Shown here piece by piece: positions 36,211-44,553 of a stretch of 64,000 bases of DNA (position 1 is the first letter of the stretch; the number at the start of each line of letters is the position of its first letter). Under the pieces are notes generated by a model. The model saw only the letters and a program-made list of their open reading frames with translations, was not told the DNA's origin and did not search any database. The stretch is taken from assembly GCF_020687685.1 (NCBI RefSeq), contig NZ_JAJEWM010000001.1:1736001-1800000 (forward strand), given 5' to 3'. This DNA comes from Tessaracoccus sp. OS52 (lineage in GTDB: Bacteria; Actinomycetota; Actinomycetes; Propionibacteriales; Propionibacteriaceae). The position numbers were made by a program, and so were the translations under genes.

Positions 36211-37388
36211 AGCTCTCCAATGTCCACCGGGAACCGGAGCTCCCATTCAGTCCCAAGGCCCGGCGACGACTTGAGCATCGCTGAACCTCCCAGCGCCGAC
36301 ATCCGTCCCACGATCGAGTCCTTGATGCCCATCCGGCCGCGGATCGACGCGTCGGTGACCTCGGCCGCGGACATCCCCTGGCCGTTGTCGCGGACCCACA
36401 GAATCACCTCGTCGTCGGTTTCCTGGTCCAGCAGGACCCAGGCCTCCGCGTCCGGCCCAGCGTGCTTCTCGACGTTCTTCAGTGCTTCGACCAGCGTAGC
36501 CTCGACCTCGTCCACGACCATCCGGGGAACCATCACCTGCCCCGCCATCGTGGAGACGGTCACGCGGGCGCTCTGGTACTTGTCGAGGGCTGCGGCGAGG
36601 TCCACCAGCGCCTCCGGATCCTCCTCGACGATCTCGCGGTCACGCAGCAAGGTGCGCAACTGCGACTCGGACTCCCGCGCCAACGCCGCCAACCGGATGC
36701 CCCGGGGGCCCAGGGAAGGGCCCTCCCGCTCCACCAGCGCCAGAACCTGGAGGGCACCGTCGTGAACGATGCGGGAGAGCCTCTCCCGCTCGGCAAGGGC
36801 CACGGTCCGGATGCGTTCGCGTTCCTGTTCGGTGATCGAGGCCTTGAACTGGCCCATCAACTCCCCGAGCGTGAAGGTGGCCACGAGCATGACGAGCACC
36901 AGGTTCAGGCGGGTCAGCGTGATCTCGGGGGACACCAGCAGGTACACGACACTCACGCTGCTTGCGCTCAGGAACGCCCAGCGCCTGGAGGACAGCACCG
37001 CGAGGAACAGCGAGGATCCCGTCATCCACAAGCCCGCGAGCGAGAGCGAGGAGGAACCGGGCTCCACCACCAGCGGCGTGCTGGCCACCACCGCGAGGGT
37101 GACCAGGAGGTCCGCGACGAACATCCCACGGGTGCGACCTCCCGGGGAGCGCAGTCGCCAGGACGCGAAGAAGGTCCAACCAGCGATGACGACGGTCGCG
37201 ACCACCACACCAAGCGGGTTGGGTGCGGTGGGCAGCACCAGTGCCAGATTGTGCACCACCGCGTGCAGGGTCAGGATCCCCCGCACCAGCACGAGTACGT
37301 TGAAGGCCCGGCCGAGGAGGTCGTAGCCGTGGCGAAACCAAGCAGTGGACGCCTTCAGCCAGCTCACCCGCGGAGAGGGAACGCTCAT
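36207..37388 (-). CDS. MacS-type sensor histidine kinase
   Basis: A 393-residue sensor. About five to six N-terminal membrane helices (residues 25-175) give way to a short dimerisation region whose phosphorylated His is in SRIVHDGALQVLALV (about 209). A C-terminal ATPase domain follows, with NVEKHAG (N box) and WVRDNGQGM (G1). The HDG-x-x-Q form of the phospho-site is the HisKA_7 or MacS type. The ATG overlaps the acyltransferase stop by 4 nt, linking the sensor to phospholipid synthesis in one transcript. Confidence 0.88.
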   Translation of the reverse strand: MSVPSPRVSWLKASTAWFRHGYDLLGRAFNVLVLVRGILTLHAVVHNLALVLPTAPNPLGVVVATVVIAGWTFFASWRLRSPGGRTRGMFVADLLVTLAVVASTPLVVEPGSSSLSLAGLWMTGSSLFLAVLSSRRWAFLSASSVSVVYLLVSPEITLTRLNLVLVMLVATFTLGELMGQFKASITEQERERIRTVALAERERLSRIVHDGALQVLALVEREGPSLGPRGIRLAALARESESQLRTLLRDREIVEEDPEALVDLAAALDKYQSARVTVSTMAGQVMVPRMVVDEVEATLVEALKNVEKHAGPDAEAWVLLDQETDDEVILWVRDNGQGMSAAEVTDASIRGRMGIKDSIVGRMSALGGSAMLKSSPGLGTEWELRFPVDIGEL

Positions 37389-38176
37389 CTGTCACCGTCG
37401 GCGGCGATGGCCGGTGGTGAACCACCGCCCGGACGCGGCAGCACGAAGTCGTCGGAGCCCCTGTCCTTGAGGTCACCCATCTTCACCCGGCTGGCGTACA
37501 CGTCGGCGTACTCCTGACCTGTGAGCCCCTGGATGGCGGCCAGGATCTCATCGGTCACCCAGCGCAGGGTCTTGGTGTCCTGGGGCTGGCCGGTGAACTC
37601 CGAGAACCGCAGCGGTTCTCCGACGATCACCACTGGTCGGCTCAGCCAGGGGATCCCGAGAAGTCCCCGGACGCTCTGCGTCCCGACCACACCGACCGGA
37701 ATGACCGGGACGTCGTTGGCCAGGACCATGCGGGCCATGCCCGTCTTGCCCTTGTAGAGGCGGCCATCGGGTGAGCGGGTCCCCTCCGGGAACATCGCCA
37801 CCACTTCCCCGTCGGCCAGCACCTTGGCGATCGCTCCCAGCGAAGCGGCGCTGGCGCGGCCGCCGCCGCGATCCATGGGGACCATGCCGACAGCCTTGAG
37901 GAACCAGGCGACGATCCTGGAACCCGGCCCGTGCGATCCGGTGAACAGCTCAGCCTTCGCGGGGAACGTCAGCCGGCGGGGCAGCATCGCGGGGATGACA
38001 ACCGAGTCCATGGTGGCGATGTGGTTGCTGGCGAGGATGGCGCCGCCCTCGGCCGGGACGTTGTCCGCGCCGACGATGCGGGCCCTGAAGCCGTACTTCA
38101 CCAGGGGACCGAACAGGGCCGCCTTGAAGAATCCGTACCACACCGCGCTGGCTCCAATCTGACTTGTCGGAACCAC
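37385..38176 (-). CDS. PlsC-like 1-acyl-glycerol-3-phosphate acyltransferase
   Basis: A 263-residue membrane-associated acyltransferase that makes phosphatidic acid or a related lipid. The catalytic HX4D motif is SNHIATMDS (about residue 52) and the glycerol-phosphate site is FPEGTRS (about 128). The GTG at 38176 lies 1 nt after the esterase stop. It is coupled to the MacS-type kinase by a 4-nt overlap. The equivalent M. tuberculosis locus has a PlsC-like gene downstream of aroG as well. Confidence 0.9.
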   Translation of the reverse strand: MVPTSQIGASAVWYGFFKAALFGPLVKYGFRARIVGADNVPAEGGAILASNHIATMDSVVIPAMLPRRLTFPAKAELFTGSHGPGSRIVAWFLKAVGMVPMDRGGGRASAASLGAIAKVLADGEVVAMFPEGTRSPDGRLYKGKTGMARMVLANDVPVIPVGVVGTQSVRGLLGIPWLSRPVVIVGEPLRFSEFTGQPQDTKTLRWVTDEILAAIQGLTGQEYADVYASRVKMGDLKDRGSDDFVLPRPGGGSPPAIAADGDR

Positions 38177-38177
38177 T

Positions 38178-38930
38178 CTAGCGAGCGTGCCGCCTGATGA
38201 ATTTCACCGATTCGCGATGGATCGTTTCCGCGTCATGGTCCAGCGTGGCCACATGGTAGCTGTTGGGCAGTGGGACCAACCGGGTGCCGGGCAGCGCTGC
38301 GAGGATCCGTCGATGGCTCGAGTCGTCGACGACGTGGTCCACGTCCGAGCGGAACAGCACCACCGGCGCCGAGACCTTGTCCAGATCAGCGCGCACCTTC
38401 GCCCAGAGCCGGGTCATCGTCCAGACGGCCGGAACGCTCACTCGTGTGTAGCCGGTCTCCTCGACGTCGGGCTTGGCGATGTCCGAGGCGATCCCGGGCT
38501 GGGAGCGGACGAGGTACCGGATGACTCCCGAGAGTTCGAGCAACGGGTTCCGGGAGGCGATGCCCGGGTTCACCAGCAGGACGCCCGCGACGTCGCGGGT
38601 CTGGGCCAGCCGCAGCGCCAGCGCACCACCCATCGAGAGCCCGGCGACGAAGACCTGGCTGCACTCTTCTGCGAGTTCCCGATACGCGGCGTCCACGTCC
38701 TCCAGCCATTCGGTCCAGACCACCTCGTGCATGTCGGTCCAGACGGTGCCATGCCCCCTCAACCGCGGTGCGATGACACGAGCCGGAGTCCGCTCCGCAA
38801 TGGCCTTGGCCCAGCCGGCGACTGACTGGACACATCCGGTGAATCCGTGGCAGACCACCACACCGATGTCGCCCTCACCCAGTCTGAGGGTGTCGGCCTC
38901 GGGCCAGACGTGCTGGACGGGAGCGGACAT
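38178..38930 (-). CDS. Alpha/beta hydrolase, Est30-like carboxylesterase
   Basis: A 250-residue soluble hydrolase. The nucleophile elbow is VAGLSMGGALAL (Ser near residue 96). The acid is likely Asp in FRSDVDHVV, and the His lies in NSYHVATLDHD near residue 225. The oxyanion stretch is VCHGFTG near residue 29. The pattern matches Est30 or YvaK monoacylglycerol-type esterases acting on small or lipid esters. It is 9 nt from the NlpC gene and 1 nt from plsC, so all three may share a transcript. Confidence 0.88.
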   Translation of the reverse strand: MSAPVQHVWPEADTLRLGEGDIGVVVCHGFTGCVQSVAGWAKAIAERTPARVIAPRLRGHGTVWTDMHEVVWTEWLEDVDAAYRELAEECSQVFVAGLSMGGALALRLAQTRDVAGVLLVNPGIASRNPLLELSGVIRYLVRSQPGIASDIAKPDVEETGYTRVSVPAVWTMTRLWAKVRADLDKVSAPVVLFRSDVDHVVDDSSHRRILAALPGTRLVPLPNSYHVATLDHDAETIHRESVKFIRRHAR

Positions 38931-38939
38931 CCGGGCGGC

Positions 38940-40040
38940 TCAGGCGACGCGGCGGGCGGTGGTGAACGGCATCGAGTTCAACGAGGTGATGCGCACGCCG
39001 GTGCGCGGGTTGGCGGCATCAACGATCTTGCCGTTGCCGATGTAGATGCCGACGTGGCTGATCGGGCTGTAGTAGAAGACGAGGTCACCGGGCTGCAGGT
39101 CACTCTTGGCCACCTTGGTGCCCAGTGAAGCCTGTGCGCGCGACGAGCGGGTGAGGTTGATGCCCACCTGCCGGTAGGCGAAGCTGGTCAGGCCCGAGCA
39201 GTCGAAGGTGTTGGGGCCGGAGGTCCCCCAGACATAGCGCTTCCCCACCTGGGCCTTGGCGGCGGCGACGGCACCCAGGGCACGCGAACTTGCGCTGCCC
39301 GACACGGTGGCCTCGGTGGCCTCGGTGGCCGCGGCGGCGGGAGCGGGTCCACTGGCGGCGGCGGGTGCCTCGGTGCGGCTCCGGGAGGCTGCAGCGGCAG
39401 CCTCGAGGGCCCTCTGGTCGGCCAGTTCCTGCTGACGCTGGCGCTCGAGTTCCAGTTGACGCAGGCGCTCCTTCTCCTCGGCGTCGAGGCGCTTGTAGAC
39501 CGCCTCGGCCTCCGCCTCCTTGGCGTCGTACTGCTTGGCCAGCTGCTCCTTGGCGGACAAATCCGCCTGGAGGGATGCGTTGGTGCGGTCGGCCTCGGCC
39601 CGGAGCCTCTCTACGCGGGCCTGGCCCACCTGGAGTGCCTGCAGGTCCGCATTGCTGCGGTCCGCCTCGTTCTGGATGGTTGCGAGGCTGGACAGGAAAC
39701 TTGCCTCGGAGTCGCTGGTGAGCAGCTGGGCGGTGACGTCGAACCCGCCGGACTGGAACTGGATGACCGCGATGGCTCCGAGGGCCGAGGCCATGGCGTC
39801 CACCTTGGCCTCCTGGACGCTCAGGTCCGCTTGCAGCTGCTCCAGCTTCTCGGCCGCCTCGTCCGCCCGGACGATGGCCTCGATGATCTGCTGGTCGATG
39901 GCAGAGGACTCCTGGTGGATCCTGTCCAGCTCATCCTTGGCACGCGAGACCGCATCGGGGTCCGCTGCCGCCTGTCCGACGAAGCCCATGAGGGTTGCAA
40001 CACTGAGGAGCGCGACGAGAGCGAGGCGGAACTTCTTCAA
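38940..40040 (-). CDS. NlpC/P60 peptidoglycan endopeptidase (RipC-like)
   Basis: A 366-residue secreted wall hydrolase. It has a signal peptide (about 1-27, ending GQAAA), a long coiled coil with heptads (about 30-225), an Ala-rich linker, and a C-terminal NlpC/P60 domain. Catalytic Cys is in NTFDCSGLTSFAY and His in ISHVGIYIGNGKIVDA. It probably cleaves stem peptides during daughter-cell separation; the coiled coil would be the FtsEX-type control arm, as in RipC. The TTG at 40040 is chosen because GGAG lies 6 nt before it; an in-frame TTG at 40073 has no ribosome site. Confidence 0.9.
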   Translation of the reverse strand: MKKFRLALVALLSVATLMGFVGQAAADPDAVSRAKDELDRIHQESSAIDQQIIEAIVRADEAAEKLEQLQADLSVQEAKVDAMASALGAIAVIQFQSGGFDVTAQLLTSDSEASFLSSLATIQNEADRSNADLQALQVGQARVERLRAEADRTNASLQADLSAKEQLAKQYDAKEAEAEAVYKRLDAEEKERLRQLELERQRQQELADQRALEAAAAASRSRTEAPAAASGPAPAAAATEATEATVSGSASSRALGAVAAAKAQVGKRYVWGTSGPNTFDCSGLTSFAYRQVGINLTRSSRAQASLGTKVAKSDLQPGDLVFYYSPISHVGIYIGNGKIVDAANPRTGVRITSLNSMPFTTARRVA

Positions 40041-40087
40041 AGGGGACTCCAGGTGCGTCGACGGTGAAACCAAAGGCTGAGAGAATC

Positions 40088-40312
40088 CTAAACGACCCTC
40101 AGTCTTTTCCCAAACGGTTCCGGGTCTTGGTTGGACACCATCCTCAGCGGCGGCACCAGCCCGGCCTGCGCGAGCACGCCGAGGGCCTCCTGTTCCTCCT
40201 CGCCGAAGTCAGCCGTGCTGCTGGGAACACCGAGCAGCACGCTCATGACGCAGTCCCCGCAGGCGGGCCCACGGGCCGCGCAGCCGTCGCAATCAACATG
40301 CAAAGTAGCCAT
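40088..40312 (-). CDS. Small Cys-rich actinobacterial conserved protein
   Basis: A 74-residue protein beginning MATLHVDCDGCAARGPACGDC. It has four Cys within the first 22 residues (CDGC and CGDC), then VLLGVP, an acidic EEEQEAL stretch and ending GLVPPLR. This arrangement recurs in a small protein beside NlpC/P60 genes in actinobacteria. A zinc or redox role is possible but unproven. The start at 40312 was chosen at the conserved block; a longer in-frame start at 40366 has no support. Confidence 0.7.
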   Translation of the reverse strand: MATLHVDCDGCAARGPACGDCVMSVLLGVPSSTADFGEEEQEALGVLAQAGLVPPLRMVSNQDPEPFGKRLRVV

Positions 40313-40395
40313 GGCGACAGCATGTACCCAGCCTCTGACAGTCCGGGGCCCGCGAGTATCCGCCACCGCCTCCCGGACCTGTCAGTGGGCTCCCG

Positions 40396-40401
40396 TAGGG
40401 T
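40396..40401 (+). promoter_or_regulatory. -10 element of the DEDDh-UvrC gene (leaderless)
   Basis: TAGGGT lies 7 nt before the ATG at 40409, where no ribosome site exists. Confidence 0.4.
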
Positions 40402-40408
40402 CCCCGAC

Positions 40409-42211
40409 ATGCAGCACCAGCAACTCCAGCAGCCGTCCTTCGAAGACCTCGGGACACATCTGTCACAGGTCACGTTCTGCGTGGTGGACCTTGAGACCAC
40501 CGGCGGCTCGAAGAACTCCTCGATCACGGAGATCGGCGCGGTCAAGGTGCTCGGTGGGCAGATCATCGGTGAGTTCCAGAGCCTCGTCCGGCCGACGGGC
40601 CCCATTCCGGCCATGATCCAGGTCCTCACCGGCATCACCAACCAGATGGTCGCCGACGCGCCCACCCTGGCACAGGTCATCGGGCCTTTCGCAGAGTTCT
40701 CCGCCGGCTGCGTCCTCGTGGCCCACAACGCGCCCTTCGACGTCGGGTTCCTCCAGCGGGCCCACCAGGAACTCGGCATCCCCTGGAAACGACCGGTGGT
40801 GGTGGACACGGTCCCACTCGCCCGGCAGGTCCTGCTCCAGGAGGAGGTTCGCAACTGCAAGCTCGCGACGCTGGCTGCCCACTTCAACGCCACGACGGTT
40901 CCCAACCATCGCGCCCTCAGCGACGCCCGCGCCACTGTCGACGTCCTCCACGGACTGCTGGAGCGCGTGGGAAACCTGGGAGTCCACACCCTGGAGGATC
41001 TCGGCGAGCTGACGAGCCGCGTCTCGCCGGACCGCAGGGCCAAGCGAGTCTGGGCCAAGGACGCGCCGGAGGGGCCGGGGGTCTACTGGTTCGTCCATGA
41101 GGGACCGGACGCCGACGGCAAACCGCGTTCGGAGGTGCTCTACGTCGGCAAGTCGAACAACCTGCGCTCGCGGGTGCGGAGCTACTTCTCCGCGGCGGAG
41201 CAGCGGGGGCGCATCCACGAGATGGTGAGGGTGGCCACCGGAGTCCGGTTCCTGCGCTGCTCAACGCATCTGGAGGCAGAGGTCCGCGAGTTGCGCATGA
41301 TCTCCTCCCACTCCCCCCGCTACAACCGGCGCTCCCGCAACCAGACCAGACTGGTGTGGCTGAAGCTGACCAACGAGGCGTTCCCGCGGTTGTCGGTGGT
41401 GCGCCGGGTGGGCGATGACGGGACGTTCTGGGGGCCGTTCCCATCCAGGGAGGCCGCCCAGGAGGCAGCAATGGCCATCCACGAGACCTACCCGCTGCGC
41501 CAGTGCACCACGCGGTTGTCTGCCCGGAAGCCCTCGCAGGCGTGCGCCCTTGCCGAGATGGGCCGCTGCCTTGCTCCCTGCGAACTCGGCAGCGGAGCGG
41601 AGGGCTACGCAGAGGTGGTGGACGAAGTCCGCAACCTTTGGGCCGCGGACGTCAGACCCGTGCTGAGATCGGTGCGACAGCGGCTGGGCCGGCTGGTACG
41701 GGAGGAGAGGTTCGAGGAGGCTGCGGAAGTGACAGCGCGCGTGAAGGCGTTCTACAGGACGTCGGTGCGGCATCACCGGGTGCGTTCCGTGGCGGCCTGT
41801 GCACAGATCATTGCCGCCGCCCCAGAGGGGAACCGATGGGCGATCCACGTGATCCGTTACGGGAAACTGGCCGCCGCCACCACTGCGGACACGGCTGCGG
41901 TGAGAGCCACTGCGGAGGCGCTGCCCGCTGCCGCCGAGACGGTGCTGGCTCCGGCCGGCGGCATTCCGGCCGGCAGCGTCGAGGAGGCCGAACGGGTTGC
42001 GGCCTGGCTGGAGAGCGACGGTGTCCGCCTGCTCTCGGTCGACGGAGAGTGGTCCTGGCCCCTGCACGCCGGACTGGAGCCGGAGGCCCTCACCGCCGAA
42101 CTGACCGGGCATCGCAGCGCCGAGGTGGACATGGCGTTTCCCCCGGAGCTGGCCGATGGCGACCAGGAAGGCCGCCACCGGCGCCGCGTCAGGACAGGGT
42201 CACGGAGTTGA
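40409..42211 (+). CDS. DEDDh exonuclease fused to UvrC-like GIY-YIG nuclease
   Basis: A 600-residue fusion. The N-terminal half is a DnaQ-like 3'-5' exonuclease with FCVVDLETTG (DxE), VAHNAPFDVGFL and HRALSDARATVDV (His, Asp). The second half opens as GIY-YIG, with GVYWFVHEG, then VLYVGKSNNLRSRV and a Cys region MGRCLAPCELG, as in UvrC N-terminal nuclease. The UvrC C-terminal endonuclease domain is missing. The orthologue Rv2191 sits in the same context in M. tuberculosis; a DNA repair role is probable. The last 23 nt overlap the cyclophilin gene. Confidence 0.9.
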   Translation: MQHQQLQQPSFEDLGTHLSQVTFCVVDLETTGGSKNSSITEIGAVKVLGGQIIGEFQSLVRPTGPIPAMIQVLTGITNQMVADAPTLAQVIGPFAEFSAGCVLVAHNAPFDVGFLQRAHQELGIPWKRPVVVDTVPLARQVLLQEEVRNCKLATLAAHFNATTVPNHRALSDARATVDVLHGLLERVGNLGVHTLEDLGELTSRVSPDRRAKRVWAKDAPEGPGVYWFVHEGPDADGKPRSEVLYVGKSNNLRSRVRSYFSAAEQRGRIHEMVRVATGVRFLRCSTHLEAEVRELRMISSHSPRYNRRSRNQTRLVWLKLTNEAFPRLSVVRRVGDDGTFWGPFPSREAAQEAAMAIHETYPLRQCTTRLSARKPSQACALAEMGRCLAPCELGSGAEGYAEVVDEVRNLWAADVRPVLRSVRQRLGRLVREERFEEAAEVTARVKAFYRTSVRHHRVRSVAACAQIIAAAPEGNRWAIHVIRYGKLAAATTADTAAVRATAEALPAAAETVLAPAGGIPAGSVEEAERVAAWLESDGVRLLSVDGEWSWPLHAGLEPEALTAELTGHRSAEVDMAFPPELADGDQEGRHRRRVRTGSRS

Positions 42212-42698
42212 TGACGATGTCCTTGGTGGGACGGTCCCGGACGTCGGTCTGGGTGGTTGCGATCTTGTCCACCACCTTCTGGCTGGCGGGATCGGTGACC
42301 TCACCGAAGATGGTGTAGCCACGGTTGAGGTGCGGCGTCGGGACCACGGTGATGAAGAACTGGGAACCGTTGGTGTCCGGTCCGGCGTTGGCCATCCCCA
42401 CCATGTAGGGGCGGCTGAAGCTGAGTTCCGGGTGGATCTCGTTGGCGAACTCATAGCCTGGGTTGCCGGTCCCGGTGCCGAGCGGGCAACCGGTCTGCAC
42501 CATGAAGCCGTCGATGACCCGGTGGAACTTCAGGCCGTCGTAGAAGTTGCCGGTCTTCTGCTCGCCGGTCTTCGCGTCCCGGTACTGCTTCGTCCCTCCG
42601 GCCAGTCCGGTGAAGTTCGCGACGGTGACGGGCGCCTGGTCATCGAACAGCGTCATGACGATGTCGCCCTCGGTCGTGTGGAGTGTCGCGGTGCTCAT
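42189..42698 (-). CDS. Cyclophilin-type peptidyl-prolyl cis-trans isomerase
   Basis: A 169-residue cytoplasmic cyclophilin that speeds proline isomerisation. Active-site blocks are present: FHRVIDGFMVQTGC (Arg, Phe, Met, Gln) near residue 55 and NAGPDTNGSQFFI near 107. No signal peptide is seen. AAGGAAG lies 5-6 nt before the ATG. It overlaps the exonuclease gene at its 3' end by 23 nt. Confidence 0.93.
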   Translation of the reverse strand: MSTATLHTTEGDIVMTLFDDQAPVTVANFTGLAGGTKQYRDAKTGEQKTGNFYDGLKFHRVIDGFMVQTGCPLGTGTGNPGYEFANEIHPELSFSRPYMVGMANAGPDTNGSQFFITVVPTPHLNRGYTIFGEVTDPASQKVVDKIATTQTDVRDRPTKDIVINSVTLS

Positions 42699-42826
42699 GC
42701 GCTTCCTTTCTCATTGGGTTCGTTCGGTGCCAACCTACCCGGCCGACCGCATTCCGGTTGTTGGGAGCCCACAAGGCGGTAGCGTGGGACCTGCTCGACC
42801 ACGAGCCGAACCCATTGGAGGAAATC

Positions 42827-43789
42827 GTGAGAAAAACACGAAAGCTGAAGAAGGCCGCCGCTGCAGCAGCAGCCGCCGCTGCAGCCAGCCCGGCCGTCCA
42901 CTCCGCGCTGGACGACGGAATCGCCCGCGCGACGTTGGTGCTCGGCGAAGCGCAGAAGCGCGCCGCCACCATCCTCGACGAAGCCCAGCGACGGGCCGCC
43001 CCCGTGGCCAAGGACGCCGGTGTCCGTGCCGCTGACTACGCGTCGAAGCGTCTGGATGCTTGGGAACCACACATCAGGGGCGCCCTCGACCGGGTCACTC
43101 CCGCCGTCGAGGCGGCCAAGGACCGGGTCTCCGACGACCTGCTGCCGCGACTCCAGACCATGCTGCACGACGTCGCCGAGCACCCGGCCGTCGCCGAAGC
43201 CGCGAAGCGCGGCGAGGCCACCGCGCAGGCCCTGAAGGGAGAACTGGAACCCAGGCACAAGGGTGGCAAGCTGAAGAAGTTCGGGAAGGTCGTCGCCATC
43301 GGCGCCATCGTCGCCGGCGCCGTCGCCGCCATCCGGCACTTCCTGACTCCCAAGGATGACGGCTGGACAGCGCACGAGCCCTCCAAGGCCTACGTCAACA
43401 ACAACGACACGTTCGCGACGGCTGCCCGAATGAGCGAGGGATCGGCCAGCACCGCCGGGGACGCGGCGTCCGACGCGGCGCCCACGGAGGATGCGGACCT
43501 CGTGACCGAGGTGACACCCGACGATGCCCCGCCCGCCGAGACCTCCGCCGAGGAGACCCCGCAGCCGGCACACGAGGGCGAAGCAGGCACCGAGTCCGTG
43601 CCCGTCACCTACGGCGAGGGGTCCTACGTCGGCGACAACCCTCCCGAGGGGTACGTCATCAAGGGCAACGAACGCTCGAAGAAGTACCACCTCGAAGGTT
43701 CCGGGGGCTATGACCGGACCATCGCCGAGGTCTGGTTCAACTCCGAGGAGGCTGCCCAGGCAGCAGGCTTCACCAAGGCCCAGCGCTGA
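42827..43789 (+). CDS. ArfC-like sunset-domain protein with Ala-rich helical N-terminus
   Basis: A 320-residue protein. The first 125 residues are Ala-rich amphipathic helices resembling apolipoprotein-like stress proteins (DUF5324 style). A membrane helix follows (about residues 150-165, after a KKFGK basic cluster), then an acidic Ala/Pro linker. The C-terminal sunset domain (about 265-320) shows PEGYVIKGNERSKKYH and TIAEVWFNSEEAAQAAGF. The GTG at 42827 follows GGAGGAAA. The sunset domain also occurs on mycobacterial ArfC and on some ribosomal proteins; its ligand is unknown. A terminator follows. Confidence 0.75.
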   Translation: MRKTRKLKKAAAAAAAAAAASPAVHSALDDGIARATLVLGEAQKRAATILDEAQRRAAPVAKDAGVRAADYASKRLDAWEPHIRGALDRVTPAVEAAKDRVSDDLLPRLQTMLHDVAEHPAVAEAAKRGEATAQALKGELEPRHKGGKLKKFGKVVAIGAIVAGAVAAIRHFLTPKDDGWTAHEPSKAYVNNNDTFATAARMSEGSASTAGDAASDAAPTEDADLVTEVTPDDAPPAETSAEETPQPAHEGEAGTESVPVTYGEGSYVGDNPPEGYVIKGNERSKKYHLEGSGGYDRTIAEVWFNSEEAAQAAGFTKAQR

Positions 43790-43796
43790 CCCACAC

Positions 43797-43840
43797 CAAA
43801 CAGGGGCGCCCCCGACCAGGTCGGTGGGCGCCCCTGTTTG
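43797..43840 (+). terminator. Rho-independent terminator
   Basis: AAACAGGGGCGCCC pairs with GGGCGCCCCTGTTT around an inner GACC/GGTC stem. It ends in a short T-run on the plus strand, 8 nt after the sunset-domain gene, and has an A-run on the other side. Confidence 0.85.
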
Positions 43841-43883
43841 TGCGTTGTCCACAGGCCGATACCGGGTGACCCCGAGGACTCAC

Positions 43884-43889
43884 TAGCCT
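43884..43889 (+). promoter_or_regulatory. -10 element of the A24 peptidase-like gene (leaderless)
   Basis: TAGCCT lies exactly 7 nt before the ATG at 43897. No ribosome site precedes the start. Confidence 0.45.
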
Positions 43890-43896
43890 TCGGGTC

Positions 43897-44553
43897 ATGA
43901 ACGTGGCGCTGGTGGTCACCGTCTGCGCCGCATCGGCCCTGCTGCACCAAATGCTCGTCGTCCCGAGGCTCCCGGTCCCCGCCGTGCCAGCGGGCGAGGC
44001 CGCGCCTGATTTCGTCGCCCTGCGCTCCCGCGGGGACCTCCTGGGCGTCCTTGCCGCTTCCGCGGCGTCGGCCACCGTGGTGGCAGTAGCTGCCCCGCAG
44101 GCGCAGTTGCCGATGTGGTTCGGCCATCTCGGTGCCGGGGCGGCCCTGGCCTGGGTCGACCTGCGGACAACCTGGCTCCCGCGCATCCTGAACCAGCTCT
44201 GCTTGTTGCAGGTGGCGGCGGGGGCGCTGTGGCTGGCGCTGACGGATCCTGGCTCCGCGGTCGGGGGGCTCATCGGCGGGCTGGCCGCCTTCGGCCTGTT
44301 CCACCTCGTGTGGGCGTTCGGGACGGGTTTCGGCTACGGGGACGTCAGACTGGCAGGGATCGTCGGCGTCCTCGCCGGAGCGGGCGGTCTCGACCAGTGG
44401 CTGCTCACCGTCCTGGCCGGCACCGTCATCGGCGCTGCCTGGGGAATCGCGCACGGTCTCCTGCGCCGCGGGACCGACGCTCCGGCCCACTTCCCCTACG
44501 GCCCAGCGCTCTGGCTGGGGCCCGTGGCAGCGGTGGCGATCAGCGGTTGGTAG
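43897..44553 (+). CDS. A24 prepilin peptidase-like membrane protein
   Basis: A 218-residue protein with about six to seven membrane helices. The two aspartates expected in A24 peptidases are at LAWVDLRTTWLP (about residue 86) and FGYGDVRLAG (about 148), the latter the GxGD signature. The N-terminal methyltransferase domain of full PilD is absent. No pilus or secretion genes are visible in the window, so the substrate may be elsewhere. The last 14 nt overlap trpD on the other strand. Confidence 0.85.
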   Translation: MNVALVVTVCAASALLHQMLVVPRLPVPAVPAGEAAPDFVALRSRGDLLGVLAASAASATVVAVAAPQAQLPMWFGHLGAGAALAWVDLRTTWLPRILNQLCLLQVAAGALWLALTDPGSAVGGLIGGLAAFGLFHLVWAFGTGFGYGDVRLAGIVGVLAGAGGLDQWLLTVLAGTVIGAAWGIAHGLLRRGTDAPAHFPYGPALWLGPVAAVAISGW

